Source of the DNA: Burkholderiales bacterium | Lineage (GTDB): Bacteria > Pseudomonadota > Gammaproteobacteria > Burkholderiales > SG8-39 | Direction: 5' to 3' | DNA length: 13,075 nt | Assembly (NCBI GenBank): GCA_020846575.1 | Contig: JADLDQ010000089.1 | Coordinates: 1-13,075 of the forward strand | In this document: positions 7,294-13,075 of the stretch, in pieces | How the letters are laid out: each line of letters starts with the position of its first letter | Numbering within the stretch: the first letter of the stretch is position 1 | Translations under genes and position numbers: made by a program | Notes under the pieces: model-generated | The model's input: the letters and a program-made list of their open reading frames with translations, nothing else | Database searches by the model: none | Told to the model about the DNA's origin: nothing

Positions 7294-7321
7294 GGTGCAC
7301 GACCAGCGCGGGGGACGCCGC

Positions 7322-8104
7322 GTGAACGATGCCGGCGCGAGGCTCGTTGCGCCGTTCGGCTACACGGATATCCGAGCGCTGCAGAAATCGGACCGGGTCC
7401 TGCTGCCGCAGGGCTCCACGCCGCAATTCTGCAGGCGCACGAACGCGATCGCCGTCGCCCGCAGCGAGATCAACGCGGCCGCACGGGATTACCCGATCGT
7501 CTTTTCCTCGGCCGATGAAACTTCCTTCCTGCCGGTAGCCGTCCTCGGGCTTCGAGATGGGCAGAATCTTTTCATCGACGAGACCCAGGAATGGGAAGGC
7601 GGGCGGTACGTGCCGGCCTTCGTGCGCCGCTATCCCTTCTGCGTCGCGCGCGTCGAGGTCGAAGGCGCGCCGCAGGCGCGGCGCATGGTGTGCGTCGAGG
7701 AGGCCTATCTCGACGCTCGGGGCATCGCACTGTACGACTCGGCCGGCAACCCGACGCCCCAGTGGCAGATCCGGCAGCGCCTCCTGGAAGAGTACGAGAA
7801 AGATCTGGAGGCGACCGCTCGCGCATGCGCGATGATCGCGCGGCTGGGATTGTTCTCGCCCTTCAAGTTCGAGGTGCACAACGGCGACAGGCGCTCGCTC
7901 ACGCTCAAGGGCATGTACCGCGTCGACCAGACCCGCTTGGAGGCGCTGAAGCCCGCCAACCACAAGGCGCTGGTGACCCGGGGCCTGATGAGCGACATCT
8001 ACGCCCATTTTCATTCGTTGGAGAACTTCGGCCGGCTCTACACCCGCGCCGTCGAGCGCGCGGCCGCCGAGGAAGGCCGGCGCGCGCGTACGCACCGGCG
8101 TTGA
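7322..8104 (+). CDS. SapC family protein
   Basis: A 260-residue soluble protein of the SapC family. The family is named after an S-layer-associated locus, but its biochemical function is not established. The segments GRYVPAFVRRYPFCVA (94-109), LFIDETQEWEG (83-93), LEEYEKDLEAT (155-165) and the C-terminal HFHSLENFGRLYTR (229-242) fit the family. No signal peptide or membrane segment is visible. The start is GTG at 7322, with a GGGGGA ribosome binding site 6-11 bases before it. An upstream in-frame ATG at 7253 would add a 23-residue Arg-rich, non-conserved stretch. It is divergent from the CobD/CbiB-like gene and convergent with the Nudix gene. In other bacteria SapC genes often sit beside tryptophan-halogenase-like or cupin-like genes and TonB receptors; none is seen here. 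Confidence 0.85.
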   Translation: MNDAGARLVAPFGYTDIRALQKSDRVLLPQGSTPQFCRRTNAIAVARSEINAAARDYPIVFSSADETSFLPVAVLGLRDGQNLFIDETQEWEGGRYVPAFVRRYPFCVARVEVEGAPQARRMVCVEEAYLDARGIALYDSAGNPTPQWQIRQRLLEEYEKDLEATARACAMIARLGLFSPFKFEVHNGDRRSLTLKGMYRVDQTRLEALKPANHKALVTRGLMSDIYAHFHSLENFGRLYTRAVERAAAEEGRRARTHRR

Positions 8105-8113
8105 GGGTACCTG

Positions 8114-8132
8114 CGTGCTCCGGGGGAGCGCG
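8114..8132. terminator. Hairpin after sapC-like gene (convergent junction)
   Basis: CGTGCTCC (8114-8121) pairs with GGAGCGCG (8125-8132), including one G-T pair, around a GGG loop. It lies 10 bases past the SapC stop and before the end of the convergent Nudix gene. No T-run follows. Confidence 0.35.
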
Positions 8133-8149
8133 AGGGGCGAGCAGCCCCT
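8133..8149. terminator. Second hairpin in the SapC/Nudix junction
   Basis: AGGGGC (8133-8138) and GCCCCT (8144-8149) form a perfect 6-base stem with a 5-base loop, directly abutting the previous hairpin and 13 bases from the Nudix stop. The two together could terminate both converging transcripts. Confidence 0.35.
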
Positions 8150-8162
8150 GGCTCGTTGCGCC

Positions 8163-8798
8163 TCAGTCCGAGGTAAGAAAGGCGTGGAGATTCACCACGA
8201 TGCCGGCCGTTGCGCCCCAGATATCGTAGCGCCCGTACACCAGCGAGTAGTACTCGCGCTTCATGCCGTTGAGATTGCCGCTCTTGCGCATGTGATTGCC
8301 GGGGTCCATCAGGAAAGGCAGCGGCACCTCGAATATCTCGGCGACCTCGAAATCGTCGGGCTGCAGATCGAACGGGGCCCGCACCAGTCCGACCACCGGC
8401 GTAACCCGGTATCCCGTCACCGTCCGGTAGTCCTGCAGGCAGCCGAGGACCTCGATCCGCCCCTGCGCGAGCCCGATCTCCTCCTCGGTCTCGCGCAGGG
8501 CGGTCACCAGGGCGGTCGCATCCGCCGGTTCGGCGCGCCCCCCGGGAAAGCTGATCTGCCCGGCGTGGTGATGAAGATGGTCCGTCCTGCGCGTGAACAG
8601 CACCGTGAGTTCGGGTCCGCGTTCGATGAGCGGCACCAGCACAGCAGCGGGCCGGAGCCGGTCTTCCGTCGGGTACTGGCCGGGGAGCGCGCCGCCGATC
8701 ACCCCGTCACCGGCGAGCGGCTGAGAGAAAGCGCGGGCCGTGGCAAAACGCTGGCGGAGCCAGTACAGATCGATGACAGGGGACGGAAGGGAAGACAT
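8163..8798 (-). CDS. Nudix hydrolase, CoA pyrophosphatase type (NudL-like)
   Basis: A 211-residue cytosolic enzyme expected to split coenzyme A or acyl-CoA into 4'-phosphopantetheine(-acyl) and 3',5'-ADP. The NuCoA signature is present: LTVLFTRRTDHLHHHAGQ runs into ISFPGGR (82-88). The second half of the Nudix box is RETEEEIGL (102-110), whose glutamates bind the catalytic metal. As in the CoA branch, the first Glu of the general Nudix box is not in its canonical place. The length is close to E. coli NudL (192 residues). The start is the ATG at 8798 (MSSLPSPVID); the upstream in-frame extension is Pro/Arg-rich and not family-like. It lies 76 bases after the proline iminopeptidase on the same strand and could be the last gene of that operon or have its own promoter. 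Confidence 0.9.
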   Translation of the reverse strand: MSSLPSPVIDLYWLRQRFATARAFSQPLAGDGVIGGALPGQYPTEDRLRPAAVLVPLIERGPELTVLFTRRTDHLHHHAGQISFPGGRAEPADATALVTALRETEEEIGLAQGRIEVLGCLQDYRTVTGYRVTPVVGLVRAPFDLQPDDFEVAEIFEVPLPFLMDPGNHMRKSGNLNGMKREYYSLVYGRYDIWGATAGIVVNLHAFLTSD

Positions 8799-8874
8799 TG
8801 CTCGCGGGATATGGCTTGCCCGGGGCCCTATGGTATCGCGCGGGTGGAAAACGGGCCGGCGCGATTGGGCGGCT

Positions 8875-9852
8875 TCACCCGCGGGACACGCCGCCAAAGG
8901 CGCCGGTACGGGCAAAGGACTGCGTCGCCTCGATCAGTGCGGACAGGATACCCGGTTCCCAGACCGAGTGACCGGCGTCATGAACGATACGGTAGCAGGC
9001 GCACGGCCAGGCGGCGGCCAGTTCGTGGGCCGTCACCAGCGGGCACACGATGTCGTAGCGACCCTGGACGATGATCCCCGGAATCCCCGCCAGCCGGCCG
9101 GCGTTGTCCAGGAGCGAGTTCTGGGGCAGGAAGATGTCGTTGAGGAAATAATGCGCCTCGATGCGCGCAAGACCCAGGCAGACGACGTCCCCCGCAAAGT
9201 ACGCGACCGTTTCCGGACTGGGCAACAGAGTCGAACAGGATCCCTCGTAGACGCTCCAGGCGCGCGCAGCAGCCATGTGCACCTGCGGATCGGGATGCGT
9301 GAGCCTGCGGTAGTAGCTCGCCAGCAGGTCTCCGCGCTCCTGCGGCGGCAGGAAACCCGCGAACTTCTCCCAGACCTCGGGGAACAGGGTGCGCAGCCCG
9401 TACAGGAACCAGTCGATCTCGCTCCTGCGGCACAGGAAGATGCCGCGCAGTACCAGGCCCAGGCAGCGCTCCGGGTAAGCCTCGGCATAGGCGAGCGCCA
9501 GGGTGCTTCCCCAGGAACCGCCGAACACCAGCCAGCGTTCGATGCGCAGGTGCCGGCGCAGCTTCTCGAGGTCCTCGATCAGGTGCGGCGTGGTGTTGTC
9601 GCGTAGCTCGCCGAGCGGTGTCGAGCGACCCGCCCCGCGCTGGTCGTATACCACGATGCGGTAGGCTCCCGGGTCGAAGAAGCGCCGGTGGCCGGCTACG
9701 CTCCCCGCCCCTGGTCCGCCGTGCAGGAAGACAGCCGGGATGCCGTGCGGGTTGCCGCACTCCTCCCAGTACATCGCATGCAGGCCGTCCAGCGGCAGAA
9801 TACCGCTTGCCCGCGGCTCGATCTCGGGGAACAACGCGTCGCGCGGGCGCAT
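8875..9852 (-). CDS. pip: Proline iminopeptidase (alpha/beta hydrolase, peptidase S33)
   Basis: A 325-residue cytosolic serine aminopeptidase that removes N-terminal proline from peptides. The oxyanion segment HGGPG is at 44-48. The nucleophile S113 lies in GGSWGS (111-116), the acid D267 in GRYD (264-267), and the catalytic histidine H295 in AGHS (293-296). DQRGAGRS (70-77), NTTPHLIEDLEKLR (86-99), WSVYEG (199-204) and RIEAHYF (230-236) match the Xanthomonas-type enzyme of about 313 residues. The ATG at 9852 follows an in-frame TTG (9855), so the start may be one codon earlier. It lies 64 bases after the FIST gene on the same strand. Its link to PHA or to FIST is not obvious; it may simply share the transcript. 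Confidence 0.95.
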   Translation of the reverse strand: MRPRDALFPEIEPRASGILPLDGLHAMYWEECGNPHGIPAVFLHGGPGAGSVAGHRRFFDPGAYRIVVYDQRGAGRSTPLGELRDNTTPHLIEDLEKLRRHLRIERWLVFGGSWGSTLALAYAEAYPERCLGLVLRGIFLCRRSEIDWFLYGLRTLFPEVWEKFAGFLPPQERGDLLASYYRRLTHPDPQVHMAAARAWSVYEGSCSTLLPSPETVAYFAGDVVCLGLARIEAHYFLNDIFLPQNSLLDNAGRLAGIPGIIVQGRYDIVCPLVTAHELAAAWPCACYRIVHDAGHSVWEPGILSALIEATQSFARTGAFGGVSRG

Positions 9853-9916
9853 CAACAAGCACGCGCTCGGGCCGGACGCTGCGGCGAGCGGGGCAAAGCG
9901 CACGCGCACACGGGCG

Positions 9917-11044
9917 TCATGCGAACAGGACCAGGACGCCCGTGTAGGCGTAAAGCCGCGCGTGCGCGATTTCGCCGTTCGCGAAAAATCCGACCATTGG
10001 AAAAGATCCCAGCTCGCGCCGGATGATCTTCGCTTCCTCGCTGGGCGTGCCGAACAGGTTCGCGCCGCGGGCGATGCACGACACGTACAGCCCGCCCTGC
10101 GGCGCACGCCCGAGCCGCTCGGCCAGCCGCCGAGTCATGCGGGCCAGGTCCTCGCGCGCCGCCATGGCATCGCGCCTGCAGAACATGATGGGCGCGCCCT
10201 CCTCGATCTGGGCCGCTACGGCCAGCAGCCCGGCGCGGCTGTCGAGTCCGACAATGTTGCGCGCCAGGAAATCGGCGCTCTCGTCCTCGTCCAGCGGCAA
10301 CCCGGCCAGGAATCCGCTCGCCGCGCGCACCAGGTCGCCATCGAACGCGTCGCCCAGGTCGTCGACGAACACCTCCAGCGCTGGCCGGCCGTCGAGCGAC
10401 TCGATGACGTTGCCCCGGCAGGCGGTGATCCGGTGCGTTCGCCGCGAACGGTCCGCCGACCGCAGCGGCGTGCAGCCCTGCGTCACGCCCGCGCGCAGAT
10501 CGATATCGCCGGACAGCACCACGCCGGAGAGCCCCCCGCGCAGCACTTCGTTTGCGATCTGGAGAGCCTCTCCGCGGGAGCTGGAAACACCGCCCACGGC
10601 AAAGCCGCTTGCGAGCTTACCTGCCATGTCGGATACAAGGTCGGCCAGGTCGGGCGTACCCGGATCGGCGTGGACCAGCGCGCAGTGCGCGACCGGCCGA
10701 CCGTTCGCGGTGTGTTCGTCCAGCGGCGGCGGACGCGACCTCCCGGAGAACACCCGGAAGCCATCTTCGGGGAACGCGCCGACCATCACCGAAACCGATG
10801 GCATATTCATGTACTCGACGTCCTCGCCGATGACGCCAAGCCCGACCGTCCCGACCCAGTCGCTCACCCCTGTCTCCCGGCGGAAGAATTCCAGGAGCTG
10901 CGCCGCGTCCGCAGCGAAGTCGTCGCTGAGATACAGGAAACCGAGATTCGCGCCGCCCGGCACCGGCAGGAGCCGAGCAAGGGCGAGGCGCGCAGCCTGG
11001 CGCCAGGTGGCCGCACCCGCGTGGCCGCATCGCAGCGCCGGCAT
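9917..11044 (-). CDS. FIST domain protein (stand-alone FIST_N + FIST_C)
   Basis: A 375-residue cytosolic protein that appears to be entirely FIST: an N-terminal FIST_N half (to about 210, with GFLYLSDDF near 35 and GTVGLGVIG at 65-73) and a FIST_C half (about 215-375, with EVFVDDLG near 224, GLYVSCIARG at 318-327 and a GSFPMVGFFANGEIA stretch at 346-360). Family FIST domains are proposed small-ligand sensors. Some, the NosP proteins, bind haem and sense nitric oxide, and are usually beside histidine kinases or c-di-GMP enzymes; none is seen here. The ligand here is unknown, and no output domain is attached. Its ATG shares one base with the stop of phaM (TGATG), which indicates translational coupling. 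The tail YAYTGVLVLF is usual for the family. Confidence 0.85.
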   Translation of the reverse strand: MPALRCGHAGAATWRQAARLALARLLPVPGGANLGFLYLSDDFAADAAQLLEFFRRETGVSDWVGTVGLGVIGEDVEYMNMPSVSVMVGAFPEDGFRVFSGRSRPPPLDEHTANGRPVAHCALVHADPGTPDLADLVSDMAGKLASGFAVGGVSSSRGEALQIANEVLRGGLSGVVLSGDIDLRAGVTQGCTPLRSADRSRRTHRITACRGNVIESLDGRPALEVFVDDLGDAFDGDLVRAASGFLAGLPLDEDESADFLARNIVGLDSRAGLLAVAAQIEEGAPIMFCRRDAMAAREDLARMTRRLAERLGRAPQGGLYVSCIARGANLFGTPSEEAKIIRRELGSFPMVGFFANGEIAHARLYAYTGVLVLFA

Positions 11045-11385
11045 CAGCCGGCCTTGCCGGTATCCGGACCCGGTGCACCCGCCTGGCTCTGCAGCGCCTT
11101 CATCCAGGCGTCGAGTATCGGGTTTGCACCGGCCGAGGAAGTCATCGCCTGCGTCTGCTTCAGTGCCGCCAGCGCAGCGAGCTGAACCTCCATCGCCTGG
11201 ATGCTCATGCGCAGCAGCGACAGGTTCATCGTCAGCCAGGACTCGACCGCGCGCAGCTCCGACACCCGCCGCTCCAGCTCCGCGGCGTCCAAGGTGGGAA
11301 CGGCGAGTCCACCCGTGGGCAGTCCCATCGGACCCCAGAGAGCCTTGAGGAATTCGAAAGGGTTGAGGCCGCTGGCTTGGGTCAT
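11044..11385 (-). CDS. phaM: PhaM family PHA-granule multifunctional regulator (short form)
   Basis: A 113-residue protein matching the conserved core of PhaM, the granule protein that in Ralstonia eutropha activates PHA synthase PhaC and ties granules to the nucleoid. From the ATG, NPFEFLKALWGPMGLP is at about 8-23. VPTLDAAELERRVSELRAVESWLTMNLSLLRMSIQAMEVQLAALAALK follows (about 29-76), largely amphipathic helix suited to oligomerisation. R. eutropha PhaM has 263 residues with a long Ala/Lys/Pro-rich DNA-binding tail. Here the tail is only about 35 residues and weakly basic, so DNA binding may be lost or weaker. A TTG three codons upstream (11394) is an alternative start. It lies 51 bases after the patatin-like gene and overlaps FIST by one base. 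The family call is from memory of its motif, and the shortness is real. Confidence 0.75.
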   Translation of the reverse strand: MTQASGLNPFEFLKALWGPMGLPTGGLAVPTLDAAELERRVSELRAVESWLTMNLSLLRMSIQAMEVQLAALAALKQTQAMTSSAGANPILDAWMKALQSQAGAPGPDTGKAG

Positions 11386-11400
11386 CTGGCGCAAGGCCGG

Positions 11401-11418
11401 CCGGCGCGGGAACGCCGG
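11401..11418 (-). other. Hairpin in the patatin-phaM gap
   Basis: CCGGCG (11401-11406) and CGCCGG (11413-11418) form a 6-base stem with a 6-base loop in the 51-base gap. It might partially terminate or process the transcript between the two genes. No T-run follows. Confidence 0.25.
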
Positions 11419-11436
11419 GAATCGGTGCGGGGCAGT

Positions 11437-12645
11437 TTAGTTCCGGAGGTCCAAAAACTCCAGTACCTCGTCCCGGCGTTGCATCGTGTCGTGGAACCCC
11501 AGTTCGATCAGCGCGCGGCAAAAGCCGCGTTCGAAGAGCAGGTAGCTCGCCAGGTTCGAGCCGTTGCGGTTCATCGCCCCGATCCCGCGCAGCAGGAACC
11601 GCACCGTCCAGGGCAACTCACGAACGAAGCGCACTGCGATGCGCTCGATCGCCTGCGAAGGAGACACGACGAGCACCTTGATGGGTCTGAGCGCGATCCC
11701 CGCCTCGCCCAGCTTGTGCGCCGGGATCATGCCGATGGTGCGATTGATGCGCTGCAGCCGCTCGATATCGGAGTACAGCGTATCCAGGAAAATGCTGCTG
11801 AGCGCGTGCCCCGCGATCTGCGCGAGCGACGGATAGATGTTCGACCTCACGCGCGCGGGCTGCTCCAGCCGCTGGCCGGTGCCGACGACCAGGAGCCGGT
11901 CGGCACCGAGGTGCAGGGCAGCGCTGAGCGGCGCCGTCTGGCGCATCGTACCGTCGCCAAAGAACTCCCGGTTGATCTTGACCGCAGGAAAGATGAACGG
12001 CAGGGCCGAGGAGGCCATGAGGTGCTCCACGCGAAGGGCCATCGCGGCGCCGAGGCGATGCGATCTCTCCCAGGCTTCGACGCCTGGTCCGCCCTGGTAG
12101 AACGAGACGCTCTGGCCCGAAGCGTAACCCGAACAGGTGATCGACACGGCGTACAGCAGCCCGTTGTCGATGTTTTCCTGGATGCGCCCGAAGTCCAGGT
12201 TGCGCGACAGCATCCGGGCAAGCGGGCTGTTGTCGAGAAGCGATACCGGGCTGCGCCGGGAGAAGAGCGTCAGCGCGGCGAGCCAGCGCGCGCCGGTGCG
12301 CGCGATGCCGAGCGGATCGGAGCGGTACACGTGGTGCGCCCGCATGTTCTCCCAGACGTCGAGCAGGTTCGAAACCCCCGCGTCGAAATCGTCAGCCCAG
12401 ACGGCGAGCGTGGCGGCGTTGACGGCGCCCGCCGAGGTACCACAGAGAATCGGGAACGGGTTCTGCTCGGGGAGGGGGAGCAGATCCCTGATCGCCTTCA
12501 GAACACCGATCTGGTAGGCGGCACGCGCACCGCCGCCCGTGAGGAGGAGGCCGGCTTTCGGTTTACTTGATTCAGGCTTGGCCACGGCCCCGGACACAGT
12601 GGATTCGGCGCAGTCTGCGCCGATGGTGCGAACGCCTGCCGCCAC
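11437..12645 (-). CDS. Patatin-like phospholipase family protein
   Basis: A 402-residue serine hydrolase with a Ser-Asp dyad, expected to be an acyl hydrolase on phospholipids or other esters. The oxyanion loop is GGGARAAYQ (37-45), the nucleophile is S71 in GTSAG (69-73), and the catalytic Asp is D231 in GDGTMRQTAPLSAALHLGAD (230-249), which has DGT where DGG or DGA is commoner. The C-terminal third (about 280-402) is helical and family-typical for larger bacterial patatins. No signal peptide is visible, so it is probably cytosolic. The start is read as GTG at 12645, with no clear ribosome binding site. GTG codons at 12597 and 12585 (the latter preceded by GGGG) would give 386 or 382 residues with the catalytic core intact. 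phaM follows 51 bases downstream, which suggests work on PHA or on the granule lipid surface; this is inference. Confidence 0.88.
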   Translation of the reverse strand: MAAGVRTIGADCAESTVSGAVAKPESSKPKAGLLLTGGGARAAYQIGVLKAIRDLLPLPEQNPFPILCGTSAGAVNAATLAVWADDFDAGVSNLLDVWENMRAHHVYRSDPLGIARTGARWLAALTLFSRRSPVSLLDNSPLARMLSRNLDFGRIQENIDNGLLYAVSITCSGYASGQSVSFYQGGPGVEAWERSHRLGAAMALRVEHLMASSALPFIFPAVKINREFFGDGTMRQTAPLSAALHLGADRLLVVGTGQRLEQPARVRSNIYPSLAQIAGHALSSIFLDTLYSDIERLQRINRTIGMIPAHKLGEAGIALRPIKVLVVSPSQAIERIAVRFVRELPWTVRFLLRGIGAMNRNGSNLASYLLFERGFCRALIELGFHDTMQRRDEVLEFLDLRN

Positions 12646-12698
12646 TGCCGGCAGCGTCGGCCCGGCGGCGAGGCGAACGCCCGAAACCGGGCGCGCCG

Positions 12699-12704
12699 AT
12701 TATA
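12699..12704 (-). promoter_or_regulatory. Consensus -10 (TATAAT) upstream of the patatin operon
   Basis: The minus strand reads TATAAT here, a perfect -10 in a very GC-rich region, about 54 bases before the GTG start of the patatin-like gene. No recognisable -35 is present 16-18 bases upstream, so activator help or another sigma factor would be needed, or the match is chance. A small hairpin (CGCCCG 12678-12683, CGGGCG 12688-12693) would lie at the transcript's start. Confidence 0.3.
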
Positions 12705-12820
12705 GGGCCTGGGCGTCCGCCCGCCCGGCGTCGCCCCCGCTGCGCCCGGCTGCAGGCGCGATGGCGCGGCGGCCGGCCTTGCCGAGGAAGAACTCCGGGA
12801 AGCTCCTCGCGAACGCCGTC

Positions 12821-13075
12821 TCAGGCCTTCGGCAGCTGGCGCTCGTCCCGATCGATGCGCAGGATCACGTCGCGGATGCGCGCGAGTTCAGCCATCACCC
12901 GGTGCGCGAACTGAAGCGTGGCATCGTTCGGGGCGCCGTTGTACCGCTGCAGCCCCGATTCCAGGCTGCCGCTGCGGCGGATGTATTCCTTGAGAATCTG
13001 GGCGCCCACCAGGACATTGGGCACCGGAGTGAGGACTGCCGCTTCGCCGCCGTGCTCCTCGAACTTCTCCGGGTG
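12821..13075 (-). CDS. Lytic transglycosylase, SLT domain C-terminus (5' part outside window)
   Basis: Only the last 84 residues are visible; the gene enters from the right edge. The segment PEKFEEHGGEAAVLTPVPNV, followed by LVGAQILKEYIRR and LESGLQRYNGA, matches the end of a lysozyme-like SLT domain of soluble lytic transglycosylases. In these, the catalytic Glu lies further upstream and a Tyr-Asn pair (Y-N-G-A) lines the active site. Such enzymes cleave peptidoglycan between MurNAc and GlcNAc in the periplasm. The rest, FAHRVMAELARIRDVILRIDRDE, is helical. An internal GTG (13024) is not the start, since the domain continues upstream. It lies 175 bases upstream of the patatin gene on the same strand and is probably a separate transcript. 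Confidence 0.75.
   Translation of the reverse strand, partial: HPEKFEEHGGEAAVLTPVPNVLVGAQILKEYIRRSGSLESGLQRYNGAPNDATLQFAHRVMAELARIRDVILRIDRDERQLPKA

Noticed and set aside
7094..7321. Cobalamin riboswitch upstream of the CobD/CbiB-like gene.
   Set aside because: No B12-box-like conserved segment or suitable long structured leader is seen; in-frame starts lie at 7093-7129 with little leader.
12704..12820. Short minus-strand frame after the transglycosylase stop encoding a peptide containing SFPEFFLGKAGRRAI, ending at the TATAAT.
   Set aside because: It could suggest a frameshifted extension of the transglycosylase, but the protein ends naturally after its last helix, there is no start codon of its own, and GC-rich DNA gives such frames often.
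1..13075. Defence island, phage, transposon or CRISPR content.
   Set aside because: Every gene has a housekeeping or conserved chromosomal family assignment; no transposase, integrase, spaced direct repeats or tRNA attachment site was found.

Overview
The window is a GC-rich bacterial chromosome segment (roughly two-thirds G+C by eye). The protein sequences point to a betaproteobacterium, in the broad Burkholderiales/Nitrosomonadales/Rhodocyclales sense; I cannot name a genus. The main pointers are a rho-rpmE pair, a PhaM-type polyhydroxyalkanoate (PHA) granule regulator, the orn/M48-peptidase divergent pair, and a stand-alone CobD/CbiB-family protein near a CoA pyrophosphatase. There are fourteen protein genes, the first and last cut by the window edges. 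I see no tRNA, rRNA, CRISPR, insertion sequence, phage gene or replication origin. No gene-free stretch exceeds about 220 bases.

Left part (1-3600, plus strand): transcription terminator Rho (missing only its extreme N-terminus), ribosomal protein L31 with its own promoter candidate, and a polytopic PMT/ArnT-type glycosyltransferase. GC-rich hairpins follow rho and separate the glycosyltransferase from the convergent orn.

Middle part (3600-8160): oligoribonuclease (minus) is divergent from a Ste24-like M48 membrane protease (plus), which is followed 20 bases later by a small DUF2007 plus zinc-ribbon protein. A CobD/CbiB-family membrane protein (minus) and a SapC-family protein (plus) diverge from a 228-base region carrying several copies of a GGTGCGC word. 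Convergent junctions carry hairpins that could end transcription from both sides.

Right part (8160-13075, all minus strand): a partial lytic transglycosylase, then a probable operon in the order patatin-like phospholipase, PhaM, FIST-domain protein, proline iminopeptidase, Nudix CoA pyrophosphatase. PhaM and FIST overlap in a TGATG stop-start, so they are probably translationally coupled. PhaM ties the group to PHA granules. The patatin could act on lipids or polyesters and the FIST protein is a probable ligand sensor, but both links are inference.

Most of the window is ordinary housekeeping sequence. I do not see a clear undescribed system. The best candidate for a new functional link is the patatin-PhaM-FIST unit. 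Four starts are read as non-ATG (three GTG, one TTG) and are the least certain coordinates.
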